Notes: generated from the sequence alone by a model not told the origin. 64,000 nucleotides of DNA from Agromyces mediolanus (GCF_023715325.1 NZ_JAMBNX010000013.1:1-64000); one strand, 5' to 3'. Positions 8,258 to 17,178 are shown, counted from the stretch's first letter. Numbers and translations: made by a program.

Positions 8258-9178
8258 CTAGTTCGCGAGCCCGCCCTGCGTGTAGCCCTCGATGAAGCGG
8301 CGCTGCAGCAGCAGAAACACCACGATCACCGGCGCGGCCATGATGAGCCCGGCCGCGCTCACGAGCGACCAGTCCACGGCGTACGACTGCTGGAACGAGT
8401 ACAGCGAGAGCGACACCGGCAGCAGCTGGCTGTCCTGGATGAACGTCACCGCGAGCAGGAACTCGTTGTACGCCTGCAGCCCGGCGACGAGCGCGACGGT
8501 CAGCATGCCGGGCCAGATCATCGGCACCATCACCCGCGTGAACAGGCGCCACTCGCCGGCGCCGTCGAGGCGGGCCGCCTCCTCGTACTCCTTCGGGATG
8601 GTCAGCAGGAACGAGCGCAGCAGCATCGTCGCGAACGGCGAGTACACGGCCCAGTAGATGACGATGAGCCCGAACTGGGTGTTGTAGAGCCCGAGCGTCG
8701 ACCACCAGGACAGCAGCGGCACGAGGAACAGCTGGATCGGCACCGAGGTGGACACCAGGATGTAGAGGATCCAGGCGCTCTTGCCGGGCAGCTCGAGCCG
8801 GGTCATCGCGTACGCCGCCATGCTCGCGATCACGCAGACGCCGAGCGCCGTGCTGACCGCGATGATCGCGCTGTTCAGGAGCCCCTGGCCCATGTTCGCG
8901 TCCTCGAAGGCGGTGGCGAAGTTCTCCCAGCGCCATTCGCTCGGCAGGCCGATCGGCGAACGGCTGATCTCGGCGGGCGACTTCAGCGAGTTGAAGACGA
9001 ACACGGCGAGCGGGCCGGTCGCGTAGAACGCGAGCACCACGAGGATGAGCACGCTGAACGGCCGTCGAGGGCGGTGGTCCGGGCGGAAGCCGGCGCGGCG
9101 CGGGGGCCGCGCGGCGGCGCGAGCCGCACGCCGCGAGGCGGCGGGGGCGGCGAGGGTGTCGGTCTGCACGCGGATCAC
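8258..9178 (-). CDS. Carbohydrate ABC transporter permease (MalG type)
   Basis: A 306-residue inner-membrane permease of the MalG family with about six helices. The cytoplasmic coupling loop reads EEAARLDGAGEWRLF (EAA motif). The N-terminus has an Ala/Arg-rich extension before the first helix (FSVLILVVLAFYATGP). The GTG start at 9178 overlaps the stop of the upstream permease gene (GTGA), which fixes it. No ATPase gene is adjacent, so a shared MsmX-type ATPase elsewhere is expected. The substrate is a sugar or glycoside not identifiable from sequence. Confidence 0.92.
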   Translation of the reverse strand: MIRVQTDTLAAPAASRRAARAAARPPRRAGFRPDHRPRRPFSVLILVVLAFYATGPLAVFVFNSLKSPAEISRSPIGLPSEWRWENFATAFEDANMGQGLLNSAIIAVSTALGVCVIASMAAYAMTRLELPGKSAWILYILVSTSVPIQLFLVPLLSWWSTLGLYNTQFGLIVIYWAVYSPFATMLLRSFLLTIPKEYEEAARLDGAGEWRLFTRVMVPMIWPGMLTVALVAGLQAYNEFLLAVTFIQDSQLLPVSLSLYSFQQSYAVDWSLVSAAGLIMAAPVIVVFLLLQRRFIEGYTQGGLAN

Positions 9179-10098
9179 ACGTCCCAATCGAGCTTCTTGC
9201 GGAGGATGAGGTAGCCGGCGACGACGACCGCACTGATCGAGGAGAGCAGCATGGCCATGGCCGAGGCGTAGCCCGCACGCTGCTCCGAGAAGGCCGTGCG
9301 GTAGAGCACGGTCGCGAGGACGTCGCTCGAGCCGGCTGGGCCGCCCTGGGTCAGGATGTAGACGTAGTCGAAGACGAGGAACGACCAGATCACGGTCATC
9401 AGCACGAGGAACATCAGGGTGGGCCGGATGCCGGGCAGCGTAATGTGCCAGAACTCCCGCCACGCGTTCGCGCCGTCGAGCCGGGCCGCCTCGTAGAGCG
9501 CCGGGTTGACCCCCTGCATCGCGGCGAGGAAGAGCACGAGCAGGAAGCCCCACCACTGCCAGTTGTTGACGAACGCGACGGAGCCGAGCGCGAGGCTCGG
9601 GTCGCCGAGGAAGTTCACGCCGGCGAGGCCGTCGAAGCCGAGGTTCGCGAGCGCGGCGCCGATGCCGGCGTCCGGGCTGAGGATCTGCCGCCAGACGGTG
9701 GCCGACACGATCGTCGCGAGCACGTACGGGATGAAGTACAGGGTGCGGAACAGCACCTGGCCGCGGCGGAGCCGCGAGAGCAGGAACGCCCCGAGCAGGG
9801 CCATGCTGATCGGCACGATCAGGAAGAAGAGCGTCCAGAGCAGGTTGTGCCAGATCGCGGCCAGCACGTTCGGGCTCTGGAACAGTTCGACGTAGTTGTC
9901 GATGCCGACGAAGTTGGCCTGGCCGAGGCCGTCCCAGTCGGTGAAGGAGAACAGCAGGGAGGAGAGCCCCGGACCGCCGATCACGAGCAGATTGACGATC
10001 GCGAGCGGCGCGATGAAGAGCCACGCCACGAGGCGACGCCGGTGGCGGGGCCGGCGCACGGCCGGCCCCGCCCCGATCCTGGCGGTCGCGGAGGTCAC
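9175..10098 (-). CDS. Carbohydrate ABC transporter permease (MalF type)
   Basis: A 307-residue permease with six predicted helices. The first is WLFIAPLAIVNLLVIG, and the EAA loop is YEAARLDGANAWREFW. It pairs with the downstream MalG-type permease. The GTG start at 10098 overlaps the binding-protein stop codon, so the three transporter genes are translationally coupled. Confidence 0.92.
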   Translation of the reverse strand: MTSATARIGAGPAVRRPRHRRRLVAWLFIAPLAIVNLLVIGGPGLSSLLFSFTDWDGLGQANFVGIDNYVELFQSPNVLAAIWHNLLWTLFFLIVPISMALLGAFLLSRLRRGQVLFRTLYFIPYVLATIVSATVWRQILSPDAGIGAALANLGFDGLAGVNFLGDPSLALGSVAFVNNWQWWGFLLVLFLAAMQGVNPALYEAARLDGANAWREFWHITLPGIRPTLMFLVLMTVIWSFLVFDYVYILTQGGPAGSSDVLATVLYRTAFSEQRAGYASAMAMLLSSISAVVVAGYLILRKKLDWDV

Positions 10099-11444
10099 GC
10101 GCCCGGAACCGGCTCGAAGGGCGTGATCACCTTGCCGGCGGCGAGCTCGCCGTCGAAGACCTTCTGCAGGCCCTCGAGGTACGCCTGCGGGGTGAGGTCG
10201 CCCGTGATGATCTTGTCGAACTCCGACCACAGGTAGGTGTCGGTCGCCGCGGGGAAGAACGTCCAGCTCGCGTAGCCGAGGTTCCCGCTCTCGGGGGCGT
10301 CCGTGTAGAGGCGCGCCGATCGCTCGTCGACGGTGTCGGGCATCGAGGCGATGTCGCTGAGCGGCGGCGGGTTCTGGCCGGTCGCGGCGAGGTAGTCGTA
10401 CGAGCGCGCCGGGTCGTCGATCACGAAGTCGATGTACTCGGCCGCGGCATCCGCCTGCTTCGACGCGGAGTTCACCGAGAGCGAGGTGCCGATGGCCATC
10501 GGGTAGACGCCGGGGGCGACGTCGTCGCTCAGCGACGGCAGCGGCGCCCAGTCCCACTCGGCGTCGTTGCCGGCCGCCTCGCCGAAGTAACGGCCCGCGT
10601 CGCCGAACGACCAGGTGCCGGTGATGTACATCGCGACGGTGCCGTCGGCGAGCCCGGTGAACAGGTCGGTGTCGGTGTTCGTGAACCAGCGGTCCTTGCC
10701 GCCGCCCCACCACTTCTTGTCGATCTGCTGCTGGAACAGCGTGATCGCGTCGACGAACTCGGGGTCGGTGAACTTCGCCTCGCCGGTGAGCGCCTGGTAC
10801 AGCTTCTCGGGCCCGACGGCCATGTTCAGGAACGCGGAGAGGTACCACTCGCTCTGCGCCTGGTAGCCGCTGTTGCCCGCGCCGACCGGCATCATGCCGG
10901 CGGCCTGCGCCTCGGTGGCGACCTGCTCGAATTCGGCGAGCGTGGTCGGCACGGTCCAGCCGTGCTCCTCGAAGACGCCCGGATTGTAGTACATGACGAT
11001 CGAGCCGTACTCGACCGGCACCGAGTAGAGGGTGCCGTCGACCTGGCTCGCCTGGTAGGCCCAGGGCTGGAGCTTGTCGGCCCAGCCGTACTCGGCGGCG
11101 TAGTCGTCGAGCGCGTCGATGCGCTTCGCCGAGGCGAAGCCGAGGGCACTCGAGGGGCCGGCGGAGTAGACGACGTCGGCGCCGCGGCCGGCGGAGAAGG
11201 CGGTGTCGGTGAGCGAGCCCAGGTTCTGCAGCTGCTTCACCTCCATCTTCACCTTCGCGTCGTCGGACTGTTCGTTGAACGCGTCGACGTAGTGCTCCTG
11301 GTAGTAGCGCTCGGTGTCCTTCGAGACGAAGGCCGACCAGTAGGTGACGTCGCCGGACGAGCCGGACGAGGCGCAGCCGGCGAGGAGGCCACCGGCGGCG
11401 ATGAGGGCCACTGCGGCGCCCCAACGCTTCGACTTCTGGTGCAT
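10095..11444 (-). CDS. Extracellular sugar-binding lipoprotein of ABC transporter
   Basis: A 449-residue family 1 solute-binding protein. It has a signal peptide with lipobox LAGC (cysteine about residue 24) and then a periplasmic-binding fold (DVTYWSAFVSKD; ADVVYSAGPSS; YITGTWSFGDAGRYFG). It is lipid-anchored outside the membrane and delivers substrate to the two permeases. The ATG at 11444 follows AGGAAAGG. Its 5' end abuts the LacI stop codon, so regulator and transporter are probably co-transcribed. Confidence 0.93.
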   Translation of the reverse strand: MHQKSKRWGAAVALIAAGGLLAGCASSGSSGDVTYWSAFVSKDTERYYQEHYVDAFNEQSDDAKVKMEVKQLQNLGSLTDTAFSAGRGADVVYSAGPSSALGFASAKRIDALDDYAAEYGWADKLQPWAYQASQVDGTLYSVPVEYGSIVMYYNPGVFEEHGWTVPTTLAEFEQVATEAQAAGMMPVGAGNSGYQAQSEWYLSAFLNMAVGPEKLYQALTGEAKFTDPEFVDAITLFQQQIDKKWWGGGKDRWFTNTDTDLFTGLADGTVAMYITGTWSFGDAGRYFGEAAGNDAEWDWAPLPSLSDDVAPGVYPMAIGTSLSVNSASKQADAAAEYIDFVIDDPARSYDYLAATGQNPPPLSDIASMPDTVDERSARLYTDAPESGNLGYASWTFFPAATDTYLWSEFDKIITGDLTPQAYLEGLQKVFDGELAAGKVITPFEPVPGA

Positions 11445-11447
11445 TGC

Positions 11448-12473
11448 TTACCTTTCCTGGGGGATGGGGGAGGTCGTGGAGTCGCGCACGACGAGCCGGG
11501 TCGACAGCGTGATGTGCTGCGTCGGGGCGTCGTCGCCGTCGCCGGCGAGCCGGGTGAGCAGGAGTCGGGCTGCGGTGCGGCCGATCTCGCGGGCGGGGTT
11601 CTCCACGGTGGTGAGGCTGGGGTGCACGAGGGCGGCGGCGTCGATGTCGTCGTAGCCGCTCACCGCGACGTCGTCGGGGATGCTGAGGCCGCGGCGGCGG
11701 AGCTCGTCCATCGCGCCGATGGCGATGAGGTCGTTCGCGCAGACGATCGCGTCCCAGTCGTCGCGGCGGGCGTAGAGCGCCTCGACGCCGTCGCGCCCGC
11801 CGTCGCGGGTGAAGCTGGTGAAGACGGTCGCTGCGTCGGCGAATTCGGTGCCGGCGGCGGCGAACGCCTGGCGGAGGCCGCCGAGGCGCAGCCGCGAGGG
11901 GTCGGACTCGGCTTCGCCGCCGATGAAGCCGATCCGGCGTCGGCCGGTGGCGAGCAGGTGCTCGCCGAGCTTCGCGAATCCGCCGGCGTCGTCGGACTCG
12001 ACGTAGTCGCTGCCCTCGATGCCGATGTCGCGGCCGAGGGCGACGACGCGGGTGCCGGAGTCCGCGAGGCGGGCCCGGTCGGCGTCGGAGAGCCCGTCGA
12101 TGTGCAGTGCGATGCCGTCGAAGCGGCGCTCGAGCACGTGGCCCAGGAGGCGCCCGGTGCCCGACTGGCTGCCGGCGTCGAGGATCGAGAGCAGGTAGCC
12201 GGCGGGGAGCAGCACGTCCTGCATGCCGACGGCGACGAGCGGGTAGAACGGGTTCGTGATGTCGGGCACGAGGAGGGCGATCGACTCGGTGCGGCGGCTG
12301 CGCAGGCTGCGGGCACCGGGATGCGGCGTGTAGCCGAGCTCGGCGATGGCCGCGTTCACCCGGGCGCGGGTCGCGTCGCTGACGGGGCGGTTGCCGCTCA
12401 GCACCTGCGAGACGGTCGAAACGCTCACCCCGGCGGTCTCGGCGACCGCGGCGATGCCGGACTTCTGCGTCAC
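11448..12473 (-). CDS. LacI-family transcriptional regulator
   Basis: A 341-residue repressor. The N-terminal helix-turn-helix is GIAAVAETAGVSVSTVSQVL (residues about 6-25), with the hinge at about 50-60, followed by a sugar-binding domain (IALLVPDITNPFYPLV onward; GYDDIDAAALVHPSLTT). The GTG at 12473 was chosen because the DNA-binding domain starts there. It is the first gene of the transporter operon and diverges from the ADP-ribosylglycohydrolase genes. The operator at 12491-12506 implies autoregulation. Confidence 0.94.
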   Translation of the reverse strand: MTQKSGIAAVAETAGVSVSTVSQVLSGNRPVSDATRARVNAAIAELGYTPHPGARSLRSRRTESIALLVPDITNPFYPLVAVGMQDVLLPAGYLLSILDAGSQSGTGRLLGHVLERRFDGIALHIDGLSDADRARLADSGTRVVALGRDIGIEGSDYVESDDAGGFAKLGEHLLATGRRRIGFIGGEAESDPSRLRLGGLRQAFAAAGTEFADAATVFTSFTRDGGRDGVEALYARRDDWDAIVCANDLIAIGAMDELRRRGLSIPDDVAVSGYDDIDAAALVHPSLTTVENPAREIGRTAARLLLTRLAGDGDDAPTQHITLSTRLVVRDSTTSPIPQER

Positions 12474-12490
12474 GTGCCGACCTCCCTGTC

Positions 12491-12506
12491 CGCATAACGT
12501 TTTGCG
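12491..12506. promoter_or_regulatory. Probable LacI operator 1
   Basis: CGCATAACGTTTTGCG is a 16-bp near-perfect palindrome (one mismatched pair) with the central CG typical of LacI/GalR-family operators. It lies 18 bp upstream of the lacI start. It shares CGCAAAAC with the half-site at 12612. Confidence 0.7.
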
Positions 12507-12571
12507 TGATTGACGAGAGCAAGCATCCGTCATCTTCGGTCGCTTGTCAATGCGCCCGGGAAATTCGGGAC

Positions 12572-12626
12572 TAGACAGCGCGAGTCGGTCGCCTATAGTG
12601 GCCAGCATGCACGCAAAACGATGTGG
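12572..12626 (+). promoter_or_regulatory. Promoter of ADP-ribosylglycohydrolase operon with operator half-site
   Basis: TAGACA (12572-12577), 16 bp, then TATAGT (12594-12599) resembles a good vegetative promoter. The predicted start of transcription is near 12606. CGCAAAAC at 12612-12619 repeats one half of the LacI operator at 12491, with a degenerate second half. A repressor bound here would block initiation, so both divergent operons could answer to the same LacI protein. Confidence 0.6.
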
Positions 12627-12632
12627 AAACGG

Positions 12633-13640
12633 ATGAGCCGCGATCGAGCTCGCGGCGCACTCATCGGTCTCGCCATCGGCGATGCCATGGGGGCGCCCAC
12701 CGAGGGCATGACCATCGACGAGATCGCCCGGCACTTCGGCCGGGTCACCGGGCTGCTGCCGGGCGCCGCCGGCACCGACGACACCGAGTACGCCGTGCTC
12801 ACCGGACAGTCGCTCCTCGCGCACGGCTTCGAACTCACCGCCGACGACGTCGCCGCCACGTGGACGGCCGCCGTCGCCGAGCAGCAGGGCGGCTTCGCCG
12901 GTGCCGGTTTCAGCGAGATGGTCGCGATCGCGAACCTCGCCGCGGGCCTCCGCCCGCCCGCCACCGGCCTCCGCAACTACGAGCGGTGGAGCGACGGTGC
13001 CGCCATGCGCGTGGCTCCCATCGGCATCCTCGCCGCCGGCGACCCCGCCGAGGCGCGCCGCCTCGCCCGCATCGACGCGAGCGTCAGCCACGCCGTCGAC
13101 GGCGTCTACGCCGCCGAGGCCGTCGCCGCCGGCGTCGCCACCGCGCTCGTCGCGGACTCGCACCGCGAGGTCGTCGACGCGGTCGTCACGGCGCTGCCGG
13201 CCGACTCCTGGACCGGACGCCTCGTCGCCCGCGCGCTCGCCATCGGCGCCCGTTACGAACGGGCCGAGGATGCCGCGCCGGAGCTCTACCGCGAGATCTC
13301 GCTCTTCCACTACCCCTGGGCCGACGCCGCCCCGGAGGCGCTCGCCCTCGCGATGGGCCTCTACGAGGCGGCGAAGGGCGACTTCGTCGATGCCGTCATC
13401 GCCTCGGTGAACATCGGCCGCGACTCGGACACGATCGCCGCCATGAACGGCGCGCTGGCCGGCGCGATGTGCGGCTTCGAGGCGATGCCGGTCGAGTGGC
13501 GCGAGCAGGTCGTGCGCGTGCACGGCCGCTGCATCCTCGCGACCGCCGGAACCGATCTCCTCGAGCTGGCCGACGGCCTCTTCGAGCGGTCGCCCGCCGC
13601 TGCCGCCCCTGCTGACGAAAGGACTTCCAGTGTCGGCTGA
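12633..13640 (+). CDS. ADP-ribosylglycohydrolase family protein 1
   Basis: A 335-residue member of the DraG/ARH fold. N-terminal GALIGLAIGDAMGAP and TDDTEYAVL (metal-binding TDD) and C-terminal NIGRDSDTIAAMNGALAGA supply the usual dinuclear-metal residues. Family members remove ADP-ribose or related N-ribosyl groups; many bacterial ones act on unknown substrates. The ATG at 12633 is preferred over 12621 because GGAAACGG precedes it at a usable distance. It overlaps the next gene. Its position opposite a sugar transporter under a LacI operator suggests catabolism of a riboside-type compound (inference). Confidence 0.88.
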   Translation: MSRDRARGALIGLAIGDAMGAPTEGMTIDEIARHFGRVTGLLPGAAGTDDTEYAVLTGQSLLAHGFELTADDVAATWTAAVAEQQGGFAGAGFSEMVAIANLAAGLRPPATGLRNYERWSDGAAMRVAPIGILAAGDPAEARRLARIDASVSHAVDGVYAAEAVAAGVATALVADSHREVVDAVVTALPADSWTGRLVARALAIGARYERAEDAAPELYREISLFHYPWADAAPEALALAMGLYEAAKGDFVDAVIASVNIGRDSDTIAAMNGALAGAMCGFEAMPVEWREQVVRVHGRCILATAGTDLLELADGLFERSPAAAAPADERTSSVG

Positions 13641-14673
13641 CCGCGCAGACCGCATCCACGGCGCCCTCCTCGGACTCGCCGTCGGCGACGCCGTCGGGCT
13701 CGCCGCCGACTACCACCGCGCCGTGCGCTCGCCCTGGGTGCGCGGCCGGCTCTGGGCGGGCTCGGCCGAGCTCGACGAGGCTCGGGTCGCGAAGCCGCTG
13801 CTCCCCTTCGACGCGACGACGGTCGACGGTGCGCGGCTGGCGCCCACGGACGACACCGAGACCGCGGTGCTCGCGGCGCGCATCGCGCTGGCGACGGCGG
13901 GAGCGGCGGATGCCTCGACGCGCCGCTTCGCCGAATGGCGCCGCCTCACGGCGGGCGACGACGTCTGGACCGGCATCGCCGAGCGCTCGGCCATCATCAA
14001 CGCCGAGCGCGGCCTCGTTCCCCCGGTGACCGGCAATGATGGCCCCGCGGACGCCTCGGACAGCGCCGTCGCCGCCGGCGTCGTCTGGGGGCTGTTCCAC
14101 GCGGGCGACCCGGCCGCCGCCGCCGCGGCCGCCACCGAGTGGGCCTCGATCACCCACGCCCGCGACGGCGTATGGGCCGCGGCCTGCATGGCCTCCGCAA
14201 TCGCGGCGCTCGCCGTCGGCGCGCCGATCGCCCAGGCGCTCGACGACGCCGAGACGCTCGTGCCCGCCGACTCCTGGCTCGCCGAGGGCTTCCGCGCCGC
14301 CGCCCGGCTGGCCCCGTCCTCCGTGCTCCTGGAGCTGCCGCGCCTCCTCGCCGAGCTGAACCCGCGCCGCTACAGCCAGCCGGGCAGCGCGCCCGAGACG
14401 CTGCCGATCGCGTTCCTGCTGCTGCGCGCCGACGGCGAGCGGCCCGAGCAGGCGCTCGCGGATGCGACCCTGTTCGCCCGCGAGTCCGACAGCGTGCCCG
14501 CTTTCGTGGGGGCGTTGCTCGGGGCTGCGCACGGGTCCGCCGTGTTCGGCGCGGCCTGGCCCGCAGCTGTGGACCGCGTCGAGGGCGTCTGCTACCCGGC
14601 CCTCGCCGGGGAACGCGTCTCGGCCGTCGCCGCCGAGCTCGAGGCATCCGTCGCCGCCCGCGCGGCGAACTGA
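13630..14673 (+). CDS. ADP-ribosylglycohydrolase family protein 2
   Basis: A 347-residue paralogue. GALLGLAVGDAVGLAADY and PTDDTETAVL match the N-terminal motifs. The C-terminal metal motif, normally GxDxDT, is ARESDSVPAFVGALLGA here, so one acidic ligand is Glu instead of Asp and the last Thr is Ser. The substrate pocket or activity may differ from protein 1. The GTG at 13630 overlaps the upstream gene by 11 nt. The gene is translationally coupled and ends at a convergent repeat region. Confidence 0.87.
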   Translation: MSADRADRIHGALLGLAVGDAVGLAADYHRAVRSPWVRGRLWAGSAELDEARVAKPLLPFDATTVDGARLAPTDDTETAVLAARIALATAGAADASTRRFAEWRRLTAGDDVWTGIAERSAIINAERGLVPPVTGNDGPADASDSAVAAGVVWGLFHAGDPAAAAAAATEWASITHARDGVWAAACMASAIAALAVGAPIAQALDDAETLVPADSWLAEGFRAAARLAPSSVLLELPRLLAELNPRRYSQPGSAPETLPIAFLLLRADGERPEQALADATLFARESDSVPAFVGALLGAAHGSAVFGAAWPAAVDRVEGVCYPALAGERVSAVAAELEASVAARAAN

Positions 14674-14689
14674 CCCGCCGGCCCGCTCG

Positions 14690-15060
14690 CGAACCACTCT
14701 CAGAACCCGAGGGGGTCACTTTCCGACATCCCGCGCGGTTCATCCGCGTGCGGATGTCGCAAAGCGACCCCCTCGCGGATTGGCACCGCGGGGGAACGTG
14801 CCCGCGCCCCGCAGCTGAATCCGCGAACCCGCTTCCAGAACCACGGGGTCACTTTCCGGCGCTCCGTCCAGGAGATCCGCGTGCGGATGTCGCAAAGCGA
14901 CCCCCTCACGGATTGGCACCGCGGTGGAACGCGCCCCGCACCCCGCAGCTGAACCCGCGCTCCCGCGAACCCGCTTCCAAAACCACGGGGTCACTTTCCG
15001 GCGCTCCGTCCAGGAGATCCGCGTGCGGATGTCGCAAAGCGACCCCCTCGCGGGGCACGG
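14690..15060. repeat. Three tandem ~140-bp units, each with a family II palindrome
   Basis: Units beginning near 14690, 14825 and 14967 share GCGAACC.GCTTCC.GAACC, then a family II stem (14708-14775, about 14844-14905, about 14986-15050), then GATTGGCACCGCGG and CCCCGCAGCTGAA. Units 2 and 3 are nearly identical and have an altered left arm (TTTCCGGCGCTCCG), so their stems pair only at the outer ends. The whole convergent gap between 14674 and 15126 is made of this array. No gene is visible in it. Confidence 0.8.
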
Positions 15061-15126
15061 GGGCGCGGGGCGCGGGTACAGGAAGGAGGGCGGGCGGGGA
15101 GAGGGGCGCGGAGGGGCGGGCGGCGG

Positions 15127-15912
15127 TCAGGCGCGGCCTGTGAACTCCGGACGGCGCTTCTGCTGGAACGCCGCGAAGCCCTCGCGGTAGTCGGCCGTAT
15201 CGCAGAGGGCGGCCTGGGCCCGGTTCTCCTCGGCCATCGAGGCCCAGAGCCCGAGCCGCTCGTCGCGGAGCGCGGCGATGAGCCGCTTCGAGGCGACGAA
15301 GGCGAGGGTGGCCCCGGATGCCGCGGCGCGCGCAGCCTCGCGGGCCGCCGCGAGCACCTCTTCCGCCGGGAACACGCGCGAGAAGAGGCCGGCCGCGACG
15401 GCCTCCTCCCCCGTCATCAGCCGGCCGGTGACGATCAGGTCCATGGTGCGGTGCGCGCCGAGCCGCTCGAAGAACAGCGCGTGCCCGCCGGAGTCGAGCG
15501 TCGCGCCGAGCGCCGCGAACGGCGAGCCGATCTTCGCGGTGTCCGCGACGTACACGACGTCGCTCGCGATCAGCAGGCCCAGCCCGACGCCGAGGCACGC
15601 GCCGTGCGCGACCGCGAAGGTCGGCACGGGCAGCCCGGCGAGACGCTGCAGGAGCGGCTCGACGAGTCCGCCGAGATAGCCCTCGACGTCGTCCTCGCGG
15701 GGGTCGACGCGCGAGATATCCCGCCCGGCGCAGAACGCCCGCCCCTCGCCGCGCAGCACGAGCGCACGCAGCTCTCCCGCGTCGGCGAGCCGTTCGGCCT
15801 CCGCGAGGGCCGTCGCGAGCTCGCCGAGCGCCGACTCGTCGAGCGCATTCAGCTTGTCGGGCGCGTCGAGCACGAGCTCGGCCACCCCGCCGTCGACCTC
15901 GAAGCGGATCAT
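15127..15912 (-). CDS. paaG: Enoyl-CoA hydratase/isomerase, probable PaaG
   Basis: A 261-residue crotonase-fold protein. The oxyanion-hole segments are AFCAGRDI (about 58-65) and GACLGVGLGLL (about 103-113). The active-site region reads ATLDSGGHALFF, like the PDSGG of PaaG, the isomerase that turns the ring-1,2-epoxide of phenylacetyl-CoA into the oxepin. That fits its place as last gene of the paaABCDE operon, 42 bp after paaE. A plain enoyl-CoA hydratase is the alternative. The ATG at 15912 follows GGGGGAGCCGCG. Confidence 0.82.
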   Translation of the reverse strand: MIRFEVDGGVAELVLDAPDKLNALDESALGELATALAEAERLADAGELRALVLRGEGRAFCAGRDISRVDPREDDVEGYLGGLVEPLLQRLAGLPVPTFAVAHGACLGVGLGLLIASDVVYVADTAKIGSPFAALGATLDSGGHALFFERLGAHRTMDLIVTGRLMTGEEAVAAGLFSRVFPAEEVLAAAREAARAAASGATLAFVASKRLIAALRDERLGLWASMAEENRAQAALCDTADYREGFAAFQQKRRPEFTGRA

Positions 15913-15954
15913 CGCGGCTCCCCCTTCACCGGCCGGCCCGCGTCGCGCCCCGGC

Positions 15955-17178
15955 TCACACGTCATAGTCCACCGTCACCCGCTCGCCCTTCACGTGCGAC
16001 TGGCAGGTGAGCACATACCCGCGCTCCAGTTCGTCCGGCTCGAGCGCATAGTTCTCGGTCATCTGCACGCTGCCGTCGACGACCCGGGCCCGGCACGTGC
16101 CGCAGACCCCGCCCGCGCACGCGAACGGCACGTCCGGCCGCACCCGCAGCGCCGCGTTCAGGATCGTCTCGTTCGCGGCGACCGGGCTCTCGACCGTGGA
16201 CGACTGCCCGTCGAGGGTGAACTCGATCGTGACCGTCTGCTCGCCCGCGACGATCTCGACCGGTCGGCCGCTCCGCGGCTCCGCTCCCCGGTCGGCGTCG
16301 GTGGTGAACAGCTCGTAGCGCACCCGGGCGGCGGGGACCCCCCTCGACTCGAGCGCGTCGCGAGCGAGTTGCACCAGCTCCATCGGGCCGCAGAGGAACC
16401 ACTCGTCGACCGTCTCCGGCCGGATCAGGTGCTCGAGCATCGCGTCGAGCTTCGCGGCGTCGATGCGGCCCGAGAGGAGCGGCGCAGTGCGCTGCTCCCG
16501 GGAGAGCACGTGGTGCAGCGCGAGGCGCGCCGGGTAGCGGTCCTTCAGCTCGGCGAGCTCCTCGAGGAACATCACGTCGAGCGTCGAGCGGTTCGTGTAG
16601 ACGAGCTCGAAGGTCGCGTCGGACGAGCGGGCGAGCACCGCGTGCGCGAGCGCCATCAGCGGGGTGATGCCGCTCCCGGCGGCGATGCCGACGACGTGCT
16701 TGCCGTCGAGCTCCGCGAGCGTCGAGGTGAAGGTGCCCTGCGGGCTCATCACGTCGAGCTCGTCGCCGGCCGCGAGCTCACTGGTGGCCCAGCTGGAGAA
16801 CACTCCGCCGAGGTCGCGTTTGATGGCGACCGAGATGCTCGTGCCGAGCCCGTCGGCCGCGGGCTCCGGCGGCCGGCAGAGCGAGTAGCTGCGGCGGCGT
16901 TCGTAGCCGTCGAGCTCCTTGCGCAGGGCGACGTACTGCCCGGGCAGGTAGTCGTACGCCGCGGCGAGCTCGGCGGGCACGGCGAAGGTCACCTCGACGG
17001 CATCCGCCGTGAGCCGCCGCACTTCCGCGACCCGGAGCCGGTGGAAGCGGGCGCGGGGCCGCTTCGTCGGCGCCTCGCCGCCGACGGCGGAGCGCAGCAG
17101 CGCCGAGGCGGTCGCGACGTCACGGTCGGCCGGTGCTCCGACTCCTTGGGTCGTCGATCCGAGGTTGCGGGCGGCCAT
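15955..17178 (-). CDS. paaE: Phenylacetyl-CoA epoxidase, reductase subunit PaaE
   Basis: A 407-residue flavoprotein-ferredoxin. The N-terminal FAD-binding barrel includes RRSYSLCRPP; the NAD-binding domain includes GIAAGSGITPLMALAH. The C-terminal 2Fe-2S ferredoxin carries CAGGVCGTCRARV and a distant Cys (LTCQSH). It passes electrons from NADPH to the PaaABCD oxygenase. The ATG at 17178 overlaps the paaD stop. About 50 residues longer at the N-terminus than E. coli PaaE. Confidence 0.96.
   Translation of the reverse strand: MAARNLGSTTQGVGAPADRDVATASALLRSAVGGEAPTKRPRARFHRLRVAEVRRLTADAVEVTFAVPAELAAAYDYLPGQYVALRKELDGYERRRSYSLCRPPEPAADGLGTSISVAIKRDLGGVFSSWATSELAAGDELDVMSPQGTFTSTLAELDGKHVVGIAAGSGITPLMALAHAVLARSSDATFELVYTNRSTLDVMFLEELAELKDRYPARLALHHVLSREQRTAPLLSGRIDAAKLDAMLEHLIRPETVDEWFLCGPMELVQLARDALESRGVPAARVRYELFTTDADRGAEPRSGRPVEIVAGEQTVTIEFTLDGQSSTVESPVAANETILNAALRVRPDVPFACAGGVCGTCRARVVDGSVQMTENYALEPDELERGYVLTCQSHVKGERVTVDYDV

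Noticed and set aside
7263..8261. Coding frames across the repeat-filled gap after mrpG
   Set aside because: They translate the AGCAGGG array and palindromes into low-complexity sequence, with no ribosome binding site.
9175..12522. Single 1115-residue fusion of binding protein region and permease
   Set aside because: The frame stays open by chance upstream of the permease GTG at 10098. The upstream part is antisense-free shadow of the binding protein in another frame.
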